A stretch of DNA of 30,197 bases from RGIG3009 sp964490085 (GCA_964490085.1 CAZBAO010000006.1:1-30197), one strand, 5' to 3'. Positions 1 through 7,941 are shown, counted from the first letter of the stretch. Numbers and translations are program-made. The notes: a model not told the origin generated them from the letters alone.

Positions 1-190
1 CCCCTGCTCTGTGCGTGGACCTATCCCCTTTTAACCCTACTACACTGTGAAAACGGGAGCCTCGCTCCGAAAGCGGATTGCAGACCTCCCCGCCTTTGGT
101 GGGAAGAAGGGAGCGCGAACCTTTTGGGCGGCGACCCACCTGCTTCTATTAGTAGCAGGTTATGCGGGGATATTACGGCAGAGCGGGGCA
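1..190 (+). ncRNA. ssrS: 6S RNA (RNA polymerase-binding regulatory RNA)
   Basis: The segment folds into the rod shape of 6S RNA, which binds housekeeping RNA polymerase holoenzyme by mimicking an open promoter. Bases 1-11 pair with 179-188 (CCCC.GCTCTG with CAGAGCGGGG), and TATCCCC at 22-28 pairs with GGGGATA at 166-172, forming the closing stem. A largely unpaired region follows on the 5' side (about 29-55). The 3' side of the bubble carries a small hairpin, CCTGCT with AGCAGG, at about 139-159, as is usual in this family. The terminal arm includes TCGCTCC pairing with GGAGCGCGA and a CCCGCC/GGTGGG hairpin. The 3' side has 'GCGACCCACCTG', which resembles the family's conserved 3' bubble. An intrinsic terminator follows directly. 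The true 5' end may lie a few bases before the window. The call rests on structure and resemblance; no covariance search was possible. Confidence 0.78.
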
Positions 191-203
191 ACATACAAAA
201 GCC

Positions 204-242
204 AAACGACCCAATGCGAAGTCGCATCGGGTCGTTTTTGTT
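204..242 (+). terminator. Intrinsic terminator of the 6S RNA gene
   Basis: AAACGACCC at 204-212 pairs with GGGTCGTTT at 229-237, extended by ATGCGA/TCGCAT inside the loop, and is followed by a T-run. It lies between the 6S RNA and the convergent phosphatase gene. The complementary A-rich left flank means it could also stop transcripts from the minus strand. Confidence 0.85.
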
Positions 243-247
243 TGGAT

Positions 248-874
248 TTAAACGGGGGCGTTCGGGATCAGCGGCACGTAATCGATCGCTTCGCAGACCG
301 GTTCACGCATCCATAAGGATGGCGAAACGCGCACGGTAAAGCCACAGCCCGCCTCCGCGCCCCAAGCGGACACATCCGCCTGCGGCAGGGCATACGCCGC
401 CATGATCAACATGATCACACCTCCGTGGGTACAGATCACAGCATCGCCGTCGCCTTTTTTCATCACGTCTTCAACGATGGATTCAAACGCCGCCATCACG
501 CGCGCCTGAAACGTCACCGCATCTTCCCCGTTCGGGATGGCGGTAGAGGCACCCGTGATCCATTTTTGAAAATCCTCATCGAACTTTAATTCCTCGGCGC
601 TTTTGCCGTCCCAGTCGCCGAAATCGCATTCGGAAAGCTCCGCAACCGTCTCGGCACTGGTGTTCGGGTACAAAACCTCCAGCGTCTGTGCACAACGGGA
701 CAAGGGGCTTGTGTAGAAATACTTAGCTTCGGGATACACCGCCTCCTCTTTTTTACGGAGCAGGTCGACAAGCCCCTCCGGCGAGAGCGGCAGGTCAGTC
801 TTACCAATATAGAGCCCCTGCGCGTTCGCCGCGGTCAAGCCGTGACGGATCAAGTGAATTTTGTAACTTTTCAC
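248..874 (-). CDS. Histidine phosphatase family protein (phosphoglycerate mutase-like/CobC-like)
   Basis: This 208-residue cytoplasmic protein belongs to the histidine phosphatase superfamily, which removes phosphate through a phosphohistidine intermediate. The family signature R10-H11-G12 ('LIRHGLT') is present, with R60 in 'SPLSRC', an acidic residue at E82 in 'ECDFGDWDG', and the second catalytic histidine H150 in 'ICTHGG'. The length is typical of the short CobC/GpmB-type branch. No cobalamin genes lie nearby, so alpha-ribazole phosphatase activity is not supported, and the substrate is unknown. The start is set by an AGGAGG site about 8 bases upstream. The gene is divergent from the XRE regulator at 981 and convergent with the 6S RNA. 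Confidence 0.88.
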   Translation of the reverse strand: MKSYKIHLIRHGLTAANAQGLYIGKTDLPLSPEGLVDLLRKKEEAVYPEAKYFYTSPLSRCAQTLEVLYPNTSAETVAELSECDFGDWDGKSAEELKFDEDFQKWITGASTAIPNGEDAVTFQARVMAAFESIVEDVMKKGDGDAVICTHGGVIMLIMAAYALPQADVSAWGAEAGCGFTVRVSPSLWMREPVCEAIDYVPLIPNAPV

Positions 875-908
875 AGAAATTTCCTCCTAAAGTCGGCGGT
901 TTCGACAG

Positions 909-937
909 TTTACAAATCGTAATATTTGCGATATAAT
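909..937 (+). promoter_or_regulatory. Housekeeping promoter of the XRE regulator gene
   Basis: TTTACA at 909-914 and TATAAT at 932-937 are separated by exactly 17 bases. Transcription would begin near 944. An ATG at 936 overlaps the -10 box, so it cannot be the start codon of the following gene. Confidence 0.8.
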
Positions 938-980
938 GAAAAACCCACCGTATAATTTCAAGCTAAGGAGTGTACCGGCA

Positions 981-1649
981 ATGCCTACCGGATTTGCGCG
1001 TACCTTGACGCTGTTGCGCAAGGAACGCGGTATCAGTCAAAAACACGCGGCGGCTGCTTTGGAAATATCGCAAGCGCTGCTTTCCCATTACGAGAAAGGC
1101 ATCCGCGAATGTCGTTTGGAATTCGTGGTGCGAGCCGCGGATTATTATAACGTATCGTGCGACTATCTGCTAGGGCGCACGCCGGACAAGTCCGGCGCCA
1201 TGCTGACGGTAGACGACCTACCGGACGGCGAGCCGGACGTCAAAGGCGGACACACGGTGGACAGCATGTTGCCGGTGCTCAACAAAAAACTGGCGCTCAA
1301 CGCGATCAGCGTGTTATTCGACATACTCAAGCGGTGTAAGCACAAGGAGCTGACCGCTGAAGTCTCCGCATACTTAAATCTTGCCATATACACGGTATTT
1401 CGCAGTCTGTATGCCGCAAACGCCAAAAACCCGAGCGCTTTGTTCTCGTTACCGGAAACATATTGGCAGCCCGTCGTTAACGGTGAAATGGGAATCGGTG
1501 CGGCACATATCCGAAAGATCGCCAAAGAGGCGTTCTCGGAATCGAAGGCACCGTCGATGTTACCGGATGCATTGGCAAAGTCCTATCCGCTGTTAGCGTC
1601 ATCCCTGATGAACGTATTGAAAAACGCCGAACAATCGGTAGAGCAATAA
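981..1649 (+). CDS. XRE-family helix-turn-helix transcriptional regulator
   Basis: This 222-residue protein has an N-terminal Cro/CI-type HTH at about residues 5-65 ('ISQKHAAAALEISQALLSHYEKG', here split by eye into the usual helices) ending in the common 'CDYLLG' stretch. Such domains bind operator DNA. The remaining ~150 residues are alpha-helical-looking, soluble, and match no family I recognise, so ligand and target are unknown. The start at 981 is preferred over the in-frame ATG at 936 because a promoter -10 box covers 936, and AAGGAG lies 10 bases before 981. The gene has its own promoter and a strong terminator, so it is probably monocistronic. It is divergent from the histidine phosphatase, which it could control, though no operator was identified. 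Confidence 0.85.
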   Translation: MPTGFARTLTLLRKERGISQKHAAAALEISQALLSHYEKGIRECRLEFVVRAADYYNVSCDYLLGRTPDKSGAMLTVDDLPDGEPDVKGGHTVDSMLPVLNKKLALNAISVLFDILKRCKHKELTAEVSAYLNLAIYTVFRSLYAANAKNPSALFSLPETYWQPVVNGEMGIGAAHIRKIAKEAFSESKAPSMLPDALAKSYPLLASSLMNVLKNAEQSVEQ

Positions 1650-1719
1650 GAACCCGACCCGCCAACGCAATTGAAAATTGCGGGCAGGTGCCTCGGGACC
1701 TTGTTGTTTTCACAACGAA

Positions 1720-1747
1720 AATGCGCGAGAGCTTCTCGCGCATTTTT
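1720..1747. terminator. Bidirectional intrinsic terminator
   Basis: AATGCGCGAGA and TCTCGCGCATT form an 11-bp stem with a 3-4 base loop, followed on the plus strand by a T-run and on the minus strand by the complement of GAAAA. It serves the XRE gene and the end of the glycogen operon, which converge here. Confidence 0.88.
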
Positions 1748-2817
1748 TATTTGAATACCCAACCGCGCTGAATACGGAAGCTGAGCAAAAACAGAATGCA
1801 ATCCACGATCAATTTAAGGAGCGTTTCGTTCCACTTGAGTAAAGCGTACAACCCGCCGGTGGCAAACGCAGAAAGCGACGCCTGAACCACGCTGAGCACG
1901 CAATACTTAAGTAACCGCTTTCCGGTATTGCCGTGGCTCTTAAATACGGTCTTTTTGTTCACGGTAAAGTTGAACAACCCCGACAAAACGCGTGCCGCAT
2001 AGGTAGCGATCACGATTCGGATCTCCGTAGAAACGGACGGGAAGAGCCACCCCAACGCCGCAACAACCAAAGTGAAGGCGAGGATGTCCACCACAAACGA
2101 CGAAAGCGACGTGGCGATAAATTTCAAAAACACCGAATAGATACGCACGGAATCGAGCAACGGATTAAAATGCGAGGATCTGTTTTCCTCTATGTATACC
2201 GTTTCGATCGGCACTTCCAAAAGGGCGATATCGGATTCGTGCGCGTCGAGGATCATGTTCATCTCATATTCAAAGCGTTCACCCTTGGTTGCCAAAAAGC
2301 GGCGCATAGCCTGCAGCGAAAAGCCGCGCAGACCGGTCTGGGTATCTGACAGGCTGATGCCGCACAGCAGCCGCAGCACACGGCTGGTGGTGCGGTTGCC
2401 GAAGCGACTGCGTGCCGGAATATTCGGATTGTTATTTGAAAAATCCCGACACCCCATGACGAGCGCATCGGGATGGTCGATGACCTCTTTAGCCACGGCA
2501 ACGGTATCCGCAATGCGATGCTGACCGTCCGAATCCACCGTGACCGCACCGAGACAGGGCTGCTCTGCATTGAGCAGGTGATTGAACGCCGTCTTCAGAG
2601 CCCTGCCCTTGCCTTGATTCACGGCATGACGAAGCACGGTACAGCCATAGCTGTCCCGTGCTTCGTTAAAATACGCGTCATAGTCCGCACTGCTGCCGTC
2701 GTTGACGACGAGCAAGCGTTCAAAGCCCGCGTCGCGCAGATCCGCGAGCAGATCGAGCAATTTGTCATCGGGGTTGAGCGACGGAATAATGATCGCCACA
2801 GAACGATAAAGCTCCAT
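1747..2817 (-). CDS. Glycosyltransferase family 2 protein with C-terminal GtrA-like membrane domain
   Basis: This 356-residue protein joins two domains. Residues 1-225 form a GT-A fold GT2 enzyme of the dolichyl-phosphate-mannose synthase type, with 'NDGSS' at 39-43 and the metal-binding 'DSDGQH' at 95-100. Residues ~228-356 contain about four hydrophobic segments typical of GtrA-like proteins, which are linked to moving or making polyprenyl-phosphate sugars. The likely role is transfer of a sugar to a lipid carrier for a surface glycan. The start is placed at 2817 because GAGGTGAGG lies 6 bases upstream; an earlier in-frame start at 2868 adds an unconvincing 17-residue leader. It follows glgA by 47 bases and shares its direction, so it is probably cotranscribed with the glycogen genes, although its job looks separate. 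Confidence 0.82.
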   Translation of the reverse strand: MELYRSVAIIIPSLNPDDKLLDLLADLRDAGFERLLVVNDGSSADYDAYFNEARDSYGCTVLRHAVNQGKGRALKTAFNHLLNAEQPCLGAVTVDSDGQHRIADTVAVAKEVIDHPDALVMGCRDFSNNNPNIPARSRFGNRTTSRVLRLLCGISLSDTQTGLRGFSLQAMRRFLATKGERFEYEMNMILDAHESDIALLEVPIETVYIEENRSSHFNPLLDSVRIYSVFLKFIATSLSSFVVDILAFTLVVAALGWLFPSVSTEIRIVIATYAARVLSGLFNFTVNKKTVFKSHGNTGKRLLKYCVLSVVQASLSAFATGGLYALLKWNETLLKLIVDCILFLLSFRIQRGWVFK

Positions 2818-2864
2818 ATGTGCCTCACCTCTGTGACACAGTATACCGCAATTTCCGTCCTTTT

Positions 2865-4286
2865 TCAACCGTTTTTGAGAGATTTATACAGACGGATATA
2901 TTCGTTTGCCGAACGTCCCCAGCTGAAATCACAACGCAGTGCGCGGTCGGTCAAAAGCTTCCAGTCCGCTTTATTTTGATAAGCGCCGATGCCGCGGCGG
3001 ATCGCGTACAGCATATCGTCGGCATTGTAGGTCTTGAACGTAAATCCGTTGCCGGATCCGTCACCGCAATCTTGGATAGAATCCTTTAGTCCGCCGGTCT
3101 CGCGCACAATGGGAACGGCGCCGTAGCGGCAGGCGACCATCTGTGACAAGCCGCACGGTTCGCTCTTGGACGGCATCAAAAACAGATCAGAGGCCGCGTA
3201 TATCTTCTGCGCCAGCTCCGGAACGAAACCGGAGCAGAAGCAGAATTTCTCAGGGTATTTCGCATACATTGAGCGGAAGAAAGTCTCGTACGCCCACTCA
3301 CCCGAACCGAGGATCACGACCTGCACGTCTTCCTGCATTAGCTCTTCAAACACATATTGCACCAGATCAAAGCCCTTGTGTGAGGCAAGACGACTGACCA
3401 TGCCGATCAGCGGGACATCGTCACGCACCGGCAGTCCCAACCGCTCCTGCAACGCTTTTTTGTTGAGCGCCTTGCCGGATGGGTCGTCCGCCGAATACGG
3501 AGCATACAGATTCGGATCGGTAGCGGGGTCGTAATTGTCGGTGTCGATACCGTTAAGAATACCCGACAGCTTCCAGCTGCGCAGGCGTAGGATCGAATCC
3601 ATGCCGTGTGAGAACCATGGATCCAACAGCTCTTCTGCATAGGTCGGGCTGACGGTGCTGACACGGTTGGCGGTCTCAATACCGGCTTTCATCAGATTGA
3701 TGCAGTCGCCGTGCTGTACGATCTCGCGCGCCTCCTCCGGCAGGCCGAACACGTCGCCCAAGATCTCCATGCCGTAAATGCCCTGATACTGAATATTGTG
3801 GATAGTGTACAGGGTGCGGATCGAAGAATAGGGCTCTTCCTTACCGTAGAACAGCGTGTGATACACCGGAATGAGTGCACTCTGCCAATCGTTTGCGTGG
3901 ATCACGTCGGGCTTGAAATCAATGTACCTGAGCATCTCCAGCACCGCGCGGGAGAAAAACGCAAAGCGTTCCGCGTCGTCGTAATGCCCGTAAAGCCCCT
4001 CACGTTTGAAATAATACTGGTTATCCAGCAAATAGTAGATGACACCGTTCACCTTCGCCTCAAACACGCCGCAATACTGACGGCGCCACGAAACGGGGAC
4101 GGAAAAGCTGGTCAAAAACGTCATGTCCGCACGAAGCTGCGCGGGGATACACTCATACAGCGGCATGACCACGCGACAGCCAACGAGACGCGCGCGCAGC
4201 GCACGCGGCAGAGAGCCGGATACGTCCGCCAGTCCGCCCGAGGCGGCAAAGGGTCTGGCTTCGCCGGTAGCAAATAAAACCTTCAT
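2865..4286 (-). CDS. glgA: Glycogen synthase (ADP-glucose type)
   Basis: This 473-residue GT5 enzyme adds glucose from ADP-glucose to alpha-1,4-glucan ends in the cytoplasm. The N-terminal starch-synthase domain begins 'MKVLFATGE' and includes 'HANDWQ'. The C-terminal GT-B domain contains the retaining-GT signature 'SEPCGLSQM' and 'ETGGLKD'. Length is normal for bacterial GlgA. The start at 4286 follows the family N-terminus; the in-frame extension to 4367 lies inside glgD. No strong ribosome site precedes it, and the glgD stop is only 5 bases upstream, so translation is probably coupled. One oddity is that the usual N-terminal KxGGL motif reads 'ASGGL', lacking the lysine associated with ADP-glucose binding in E. 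coli GlgA. Similar variants may occur in clostridial enzymes. Confidence 0.93.
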   Translation of the reverse strand: MKVLFATGEARPFAASGGLADVSGSLPRALRARLVGCRVVMPLYECIPAQLRADMTFLTSFSVPVSWRRQYCGVFEAKVNGVIYYLLDNQYYFKREGLYGHYDDAERFAFFSRAVLEMLRYIDFKPDVIHANDWQSALIPVYHTLFYGKEEPYSSIRTLYTIHNIQYQGIYGMEILGDVFGLPEEAREIVQHGDCINLMKAGIETANRVSTVSPTYAEELLDPWFSHGMDSILRLRSWKLSGILNGIDTDNYDPATDPNLYAPYSADDPSGKALNKKALQERLGLPVRDDVPLIGMVSRLASHKGFDLVQYVFEELMQEDVQVVILGSGEWAYETFFRSMYAKYPEKFCFCSGFVPELAQKIYAASDLFLMPSKSEPCGLSQMVACRYGAVPIVRETGGLKDSIQDCGDGSGNGFTFKTYNADDMLYAIRRGIGAYQNKADWKLLTDRALRCDFSWGRSANEYIRLYKSLKNG

Positions 4287-4291
4287 ACGCG

Positions 4292-5404
4292 TTATACCAT
4301 CGTGCCTTTCTTCACGGAAACGGGATAGTCCGCACAGCCCTTCAGAGAGCGGCGATCCCGTATGCACACATTCTTATCGGTGATGATGTATTCCAACGTA
4401 CTGCCCGCGCCGATCACACTGCCCTGCATTAGGATACAGTGATCCACCACCGCGTCGCGATCGATGTTGACGTCGCGGAACAGAATGGAATCCCGTACCA
4501 CACCGTCGATCTTACAGCCGTCGGCAATGAGCGAATCCGCCACCTGCGCGTGCAACCCATACAGCGCGGGTGCGCAGTCGCGCACCTTGGTGTAGATCGG
4601 ACGGTTGACAACAAACAGCTTTGCACGAACGGCGGGATCCAAAAGTGCCATGTTGGCATTGAAATAGCCCCTGAGCGACGAGATCGTCATGGCAAATTCA
4701 GGGATCTCATACGCATACAGGCGGCGATCCGCGATATGGCGTTGCAACACATCCCATTCGAAGCTGTACTGATTGCGGCTGACCGCGTTCTCGACCAGTT
4801 GAATAAGCAAGGCGCGGGATACCACATACAACCCGATGCCGTACAGCGCCTCGCCGAGTGCACGGCGGGTGATGATCATATCGGTGATGCGTCCCTGCTC
4901 GTTCGCCGTGATGATGGGCGATGCGACGTTTTCGGGTGCCGTACCGCGCAGGCAGGCGACCGTGATATCCGCTCCGCTCTCCATGTGAAAATCCACCAAC
5001 CGACGGTAATCAATGTTGCCGACGATATGGCAATCCGATAGGATCACATAGTCGTGGCGGGAGTTTTCGAGAAAACGGCGCACGCCGGCAAGCGGAGCGA
5101 TCCTGCCGTCGTATTGATCCTCCGATGCGCCGAACGGGGGCAGGAAATACAGACCCTGTGCTTTGCGGGACAGATCCCACGCCTTACCGGAGCCTAAGTG
5201 ATCCATCATGGATTGATAGTTGCTTTTCGTCACGACACCGACCTTGGATACTCCCGCGTTGACAAGATTCGACAACGTGAAATCCACTAAACGGTATCTG
5301 CCGCCGAACGGGACGGAGCCCATCGCACGATTCTGTGTGAATTCAGGAAGCGCATCATCGTGCATATTGGGAAACAGTAAGCCGAGTACGGTATTCCGAT
5401 TCAT
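4292..5404 (-). CDS. glgD: ADP-glucose pyrophosphorylase regulatory-type subunit GlgD
   Basis: This 370-residue paralogue of GlgC is found in many Bacillota, where it joins GlgC in a heteromeric ADP-glucose pyrophosphorylase. It has the nucleotidyltransferase fold with 'VPFGGRYRLVDFTLSN' and the C-terminal left-handed beta-helix. The nucleotide-binding loop that reads GGQGSRL in GlgC is replaced by a 'LLFPNMHDDAL' stretch, which fits a subunit with weak or no catalysis that tunes GlgC. The start at 5404 is chosen because AGGAGGG lies about 10 bases upstream; the glgC stop is one base away. It sits between glgC and glgA in the standard clostridial order. Confidence 0.93.
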   Translation of the reverse strand: MNRNTVLGLLFPNMHDDALPEFTQNRAMGSVPFGGRYRLVDFTLSNLVNAGVSKVGVVTKSNYQSMMDHLGSGKAWDLSRKAQGLYFLPPFGASEDQYDGRIAPLAGVRRFLENSRHDYVILSDCHIVGNIDYRRLVDFHMESGADITVACLRGTAPENVASPIITANEQGRITDMIITRRALGEALYGIGLYVVSRALLIQLVENAVSRNQYSFEWDVLQRHIADRRLYAYEIPEFAMTISSLRGYFNANMALLDPAVRAKLFVVNRPIYTKVRDCAPALYGLHAQVADSLIADGCKIDGVVRDSILFRDVNIDRDAVVDHCILMQGSVIGAGSTLEYIITDKNVCIRDRRSLKGCADYPVSVKKGTMV

Positions 5405-5405
5405 C

Positions 5406-6623
5406 TCACTTTCCCTCCTTTTCGACATCATGGTCGATCATAGCCTTGGCTGGAATGACCGCGCCTGCACCGACCGTAACGCCTGAGGCAACCACGGCGA
5501 CACCCCACTCGTCAAGCTCTTTCATATCCTCCGGCCGCATACCGACCGTGACGTTTTCTTCGATAACCGCATTCTCGGCGACAATGGCATACTGCACCAC
5601 TGCACCCTTCTTAACCGTAACGCCCGGCATGATGATGGAATCGCGGATCTGTGCACCTTCCTCAACGGTGACACCGGCAAACAACACACTGAAATCGACG
5701 TTACCGTGAATGTTACCGCCCTCGGTGATCATACTGTTCTGTACCTTGGCGGTACTGCTGATGTAATGCGGCGGCAGTCCGGGCGTGCGGGAATAGATGC
5801 GCCAGCTGTCATCCGACAGATCCAGCGGCACCATGGGGTTCAGCAGATCCATGTTGGCTTCCCACAGACTGTCAATGGTACCGACGTCCTTCCAGTAGCC
5901 CTCAAAGCGGTAGGCATACATGCGCTCGCCCGCGTTCAACATGGCGGGAAGAACGTTCTTGCCGAAATCGTTTTGCGAGTTCGGGTCGTTCTCGTCCGCT
6001 GTCAGATACGCCTTGAGCTTTTTCCAGTTAAACACGTAAATGCCCATCGATGCCAAGTTGCTTTTTGGGTTCTTGGGCTTCTCCTCAAATTCATACACCG
6101 CGTTATCGGAATGCGTGTTGAGGATACCGAAACGGCTTGCCTCCTCCCACTCGACCTCGATCACGGCGATGGTACAATCGGCGTTGTTTTTCTTATGCTC
6201 CGCGATCATTTTGGCATAGTCCATCTTGTAAATATGGTCACCCGACAGCACCAACACGTATTCAGGGTCGTACCGTTCAATGAACACCATATTCTGATAG
6301 ATGGCGTTGGCGGTGCCTTTGTACCAATCCGCGCCCTTATTGCGCTGATACGGCGGCAGCACGTGAACGCCTGCCTCCATGCGGTCAAGATCCCACGGCT
6401 GGCCGGAACCGATATAGTCACTGAGCTCCAACGGCTGGTACTGCGTCAGGACGCCGACCGTTTCGATGCCGGAGTTGACACAGTTGGACAGCGGGAAATC
6501 AATGATGCGGTATTTGCCGCCATAGGGTACGGCAGGCTTTGCCACGGTGGTGGTCAGCGCGTACAAACGGCTGCCCTGTCCACCTGCGAGCAGCATTGCC
6601 ACGCATTCTTGCTTGCGAAACAT
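5406..6623 (-). CDS. glgC: Glucose-1-phosphate adenylyltransferase
   Basis: This 405-residue enzyme makes ADP-glucose from ATP and glucose-1-phosphate, the committed step of bacterial glycogen synthesis. The N-terminal catalytic domain shows 'AGGQGSRL' (residues ~13-20), 'KPAVPYGGKYRIIDFPLSN' and 'SGDHIYKMDY'. The C-terminal ~120 residues are the hexapeptide left-handed beta-helix, with many [LIV]-G/[AS]-rich turns. The start follows a GAAAGGGG ribosome site. It is the first gene of the operon glgC-glgD-glgA-GT2, read from the promoter at 6662-6690. Branching enzyme and phosphorylase genes are not in this window. Confidence 0.96.
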   Translation of the reverse strand: MFRKQECVAMLLAGGQGSRLYALTTTVAKPAVPYGGKYRIIDFPLSNCVNSGIETVGVLTQYQPLELSDYIGSGQPWDLDRMEAGVHVLPPYQRNKGADWYKGTANAIYQNMVFIERYDPEYVLVLSGDHIYKMDYAKMIAEHKKNNADCTIAVIEVEWEEASRFGILNTHSDNAVYEFEEKPKNPKSNLASMGIYVFNWKKLKAYLTADENDPNSQNDFGKNVLPAMLNAGERMYAYRFEGYWKDVGTIDSLWEANMDLLNPMVPLDLSDDSWRIYSRTPGLPPHYISSTAKVQNSMITEGGNIHGNVDFSVLFAGVTVEEGAQIRDSIIMPGVTVKKGAVVQYAIVAENAVIEENVTVGMRPEDMKELDEWGVAVVASGVTVGAGAVIPAKAMIDHDVEKEGK

Positions 6624-6661
6624 AAAAAGACCCCTTTCAAGTCTTATAATTTCCCATAACT

Positions 6662-6690
6662 ATCATACCAAAGCGAAACTCAAAAATCAA
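6662..6690 (-). promoter_or_regulatory. Promoter of the glycogen operon
   Basis: On the minus strand TTGATT (complement of 6685-6690) and TATGAT (complement of 6662-6667) are spaced by 17 bases, about 40 bases before glgC. The rest of the AT-rich gap 6691-6829 shows no further gene or convincing operator. Confidence 0.72.
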
Positions 6691-6829
6691 GACCTTTTTG
6701 GTCGTTTTTCGAAAAGGTGTGAATTCATTGTTTTATTTTATTGTGCACTTTAAACAAAAATAAGCTGCGGATTTTTCTCAGGTCTTCGGAAACCTTAGTA
6801 TAGCACACATCCAACCGTGGATACGGTCG

Positions 6830-6862
6830 AAAAAAAAGCACCCTGATAAAAATCAGAGTGCC
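6830..6862 (-). terminator. Intrinsic terminator of the MazF-type gene
   Basis: GCACCCTGAT at 6838-6847 pairs with ATCAGAGTGC at 6852-6861, with one mismatch and an AAAA loop. On the minus strand it is followed by a run of eight T. It lies 12 bases after the toxin gene. Confidence 0.88.
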
Positions 6863-6873
6863 GATGTCGACTC

Positions 6874-7221
6874 CTACATAAGGCCGAAGCTGATCTGCAG
6901 GGCATGATCGATACGCGTCATCGCATTGTCATCCAAGCGTCCCATATGTTCGCGGAGCCGTTTTTTATCAATGGTTCGGATCTGCTCAAGCAGCACGACG
7001 GAATCTCTGGTCAACCCGCTTCCCTCTGTGTTTACCTGAATGTGTGTGGGCAAGCGCGCCTTATCCTTCTGGCTGGTGATAGCAGCGGCGATCACGGTGG
7101 GACTGTGGCGATTACCCACGTCGTTCTGGACGATGAGCACGGGGCGTGTTCCTCCCTGCTCCGAACCCACCACCGGACTGAGATCGGCATAGTAGATATC
7201 CCCGCGGCGAATGTTCATCAT
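6874..7221 (-). CDS. MazF/PemK-family endoribonuclease toxin
   Basis: This 115-residue protein has the compact PemK/MazF beta-barrel pattern: 'IRRGDIYYADLSPVVGSEQGGTRPVLIVQND' (given here as a family signature region, residues 4-34), then 'TVIAAAITSQ' and 'LLEQIRTIDKKRL'. MazF enzymes cleave mRNA at short single-stranded motifs and are held by a MazE-type antitoxin. R25 in 'GTRPVLIVQ' and the T in 'AAITSQ' are the usual active-site positions. An AAGGAGG site 8 bases upstream supports the start at 7221. No antitoxin-sized gene lies directly upstream, where partners of clostridial EndoA usually sit. The antitoxin may be elsewhere, or the gene may be a domesticated solitary copy. It ends in its own terminator. 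Confidence 0.9.
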   Translation of the reverse strand: MMNIRRGDIYYADLSPVVGSEQGGTRPVLIVQNDVGNRHSPTVIAAAITSQKDKARLPTHIQVNTEGSGLTRDSVVLLEQIRTIDKKRLREHMGRLDDNAMTRIDHALQISFGLM

Positions 7222-7303
7222 CGCGTGTTCCCTCCTTTTTATCTTCCGGAAATAGTTTGTCCCTAAATTGATCTCTTAATCATTGTATGCTCGTCCGGTA
7301 AAT

Positions 7304-7333
7304 TTGACATAAGCGGGACGGAACAAACATATA
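7304..7333 (+). promoter_or_regulatory. Possible promoter of the DUF47 gene
   Basis: A perfect TTGACA at 7304-7309 is followed after 18 bases by CATATA (7328-7333), a weak -10. Start of transcription would be about 15 bases before the ATG, leaving the ribosome site just inside the leader. The -10 match is poor. Confidence 0.4.
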
Positions 7334-7354
7334 TATGCCGAGGGAGGCGATAAA

Positions 7355-7903
7355 ATGGCGATCGCAGAAGATATTCACGCACGGTGTCGGTTATGCACCG
7401 CCGAGGCGGCCACGATACTGAGCGGCATGATCGACAGCGTCACGGTTGAACCGATCGCGGTACAGGCACGGCGATCGGCGGCGGACATCGCGGGAGATAC
7501 GGTGTACGCCTTGCTTGGACGTGCCTTCATCACACCTATCGATCGGGAGGATCTGTGGCTGATGCATGAAACTGCCGAACAGGTATGGCGCGAGGCAGAG
7601 GATACAGCATTACTGCTTTATCACTGCGGTCGACAGCTGCCGCCCGCATGCGAGGCGGCGATCCGCACGGCCGCCGCCTGCTGTACGGCGGCGGGACAAA
7701 TTACCGCAGCGTTCCCGCATATCGACGCGACGCGCCAGCGAATGCGCGTGCTGCGCGAGGCACAACGCATCTGCCATACGACCGTACACACCTGTTTTGC
7801 AGACGCCACCACACGGCGGGTATGCGAAGGGGTCTACCGCGTGATCCGAGCGTGTGAGCTGCTGATCGGTGTTCTGCGATATGCGGCAATGAAAAGCGGA
7901 TAA
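7355..7903 (+). CDS. PhoU-like DUF47 family protein
   Basis: This 182-residue, largely helical protein has the core 'FITPIDREDLWLM' at about residues 58-70. This matches the DUF47/PhoU-like family (often called phosphate transport regulator), where it lies at the junction of two three-helix bundles. Members commonly accompany PiT-type phosphate transporters and are thought to modulate them. Here no transporter gene adjoins: the next gene downstream is on the opposite strand. The segment after the core is unusually rich in Ala and Cys ('AACCTAAG', 'ICHTTVHTCFAD'). AGGGAGG lies 8 bases before the ATG. Regulation and partner are unknown; the family assignment rests mainly on the core motif and helical layout. 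Confidence 0.75.
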   Translation: MAIAEDIHARCRLCTAEAATILSGMIDSVTVEPIAVQARRSAADIAGDTVYALLGRAFITPIDREDLWLMHETAEQVWREAEDTALLLYHCGRQLPPACEAAIRTAAACCTAAGQITAAFPHIDATRQRMRVLREAQRICHTTVHTCFADATTRRVCEGVYRVIRACELLIGVLRYAAMKSG

Positions 7904-7933
7904 AAAACAGCCTTCCCAAAGGAAGGCTGTTTG
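7902..7933 (-). terminator. Intrinsic terminator between convergent genes
   Basis: AACAGCCTTCC at 7906-7916 pairs with GGAAGGCTGTT at 7921-7931 around a CAAA loop. The minus strand has a six-T run after the stem, so it mainly ends the NUDIX-CDF-ATP-grasp-XRE operon, but it may act in both directions. Confidence 0.82.
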
Positions 7934-7941
7934 CATGCGTA

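Noticed and set aside
936..980. Upstream in-frame start of the XRE regulator
   Set aside because: The ATG at 936 overlaps a TATAAT -10 box with a 17-bp spacer to TTTACA, so it would not be in the transcript; the ATG at 981 has a good ribosome site.
5706..6659. 317-codon open frame on the plus strand opposite glgC
   Set aside because: It is antisense to a clear glgC gene, has no recognisable domain, and arises from the codon pattern of the real gene.
6685..6710. GACC-AAAAA-GGTC mini-hairpin near the glg promoter
   Set aside because: Only four base pairs; it probably reflects the AT-rich promoter region, with no support as an operator or attenuator.
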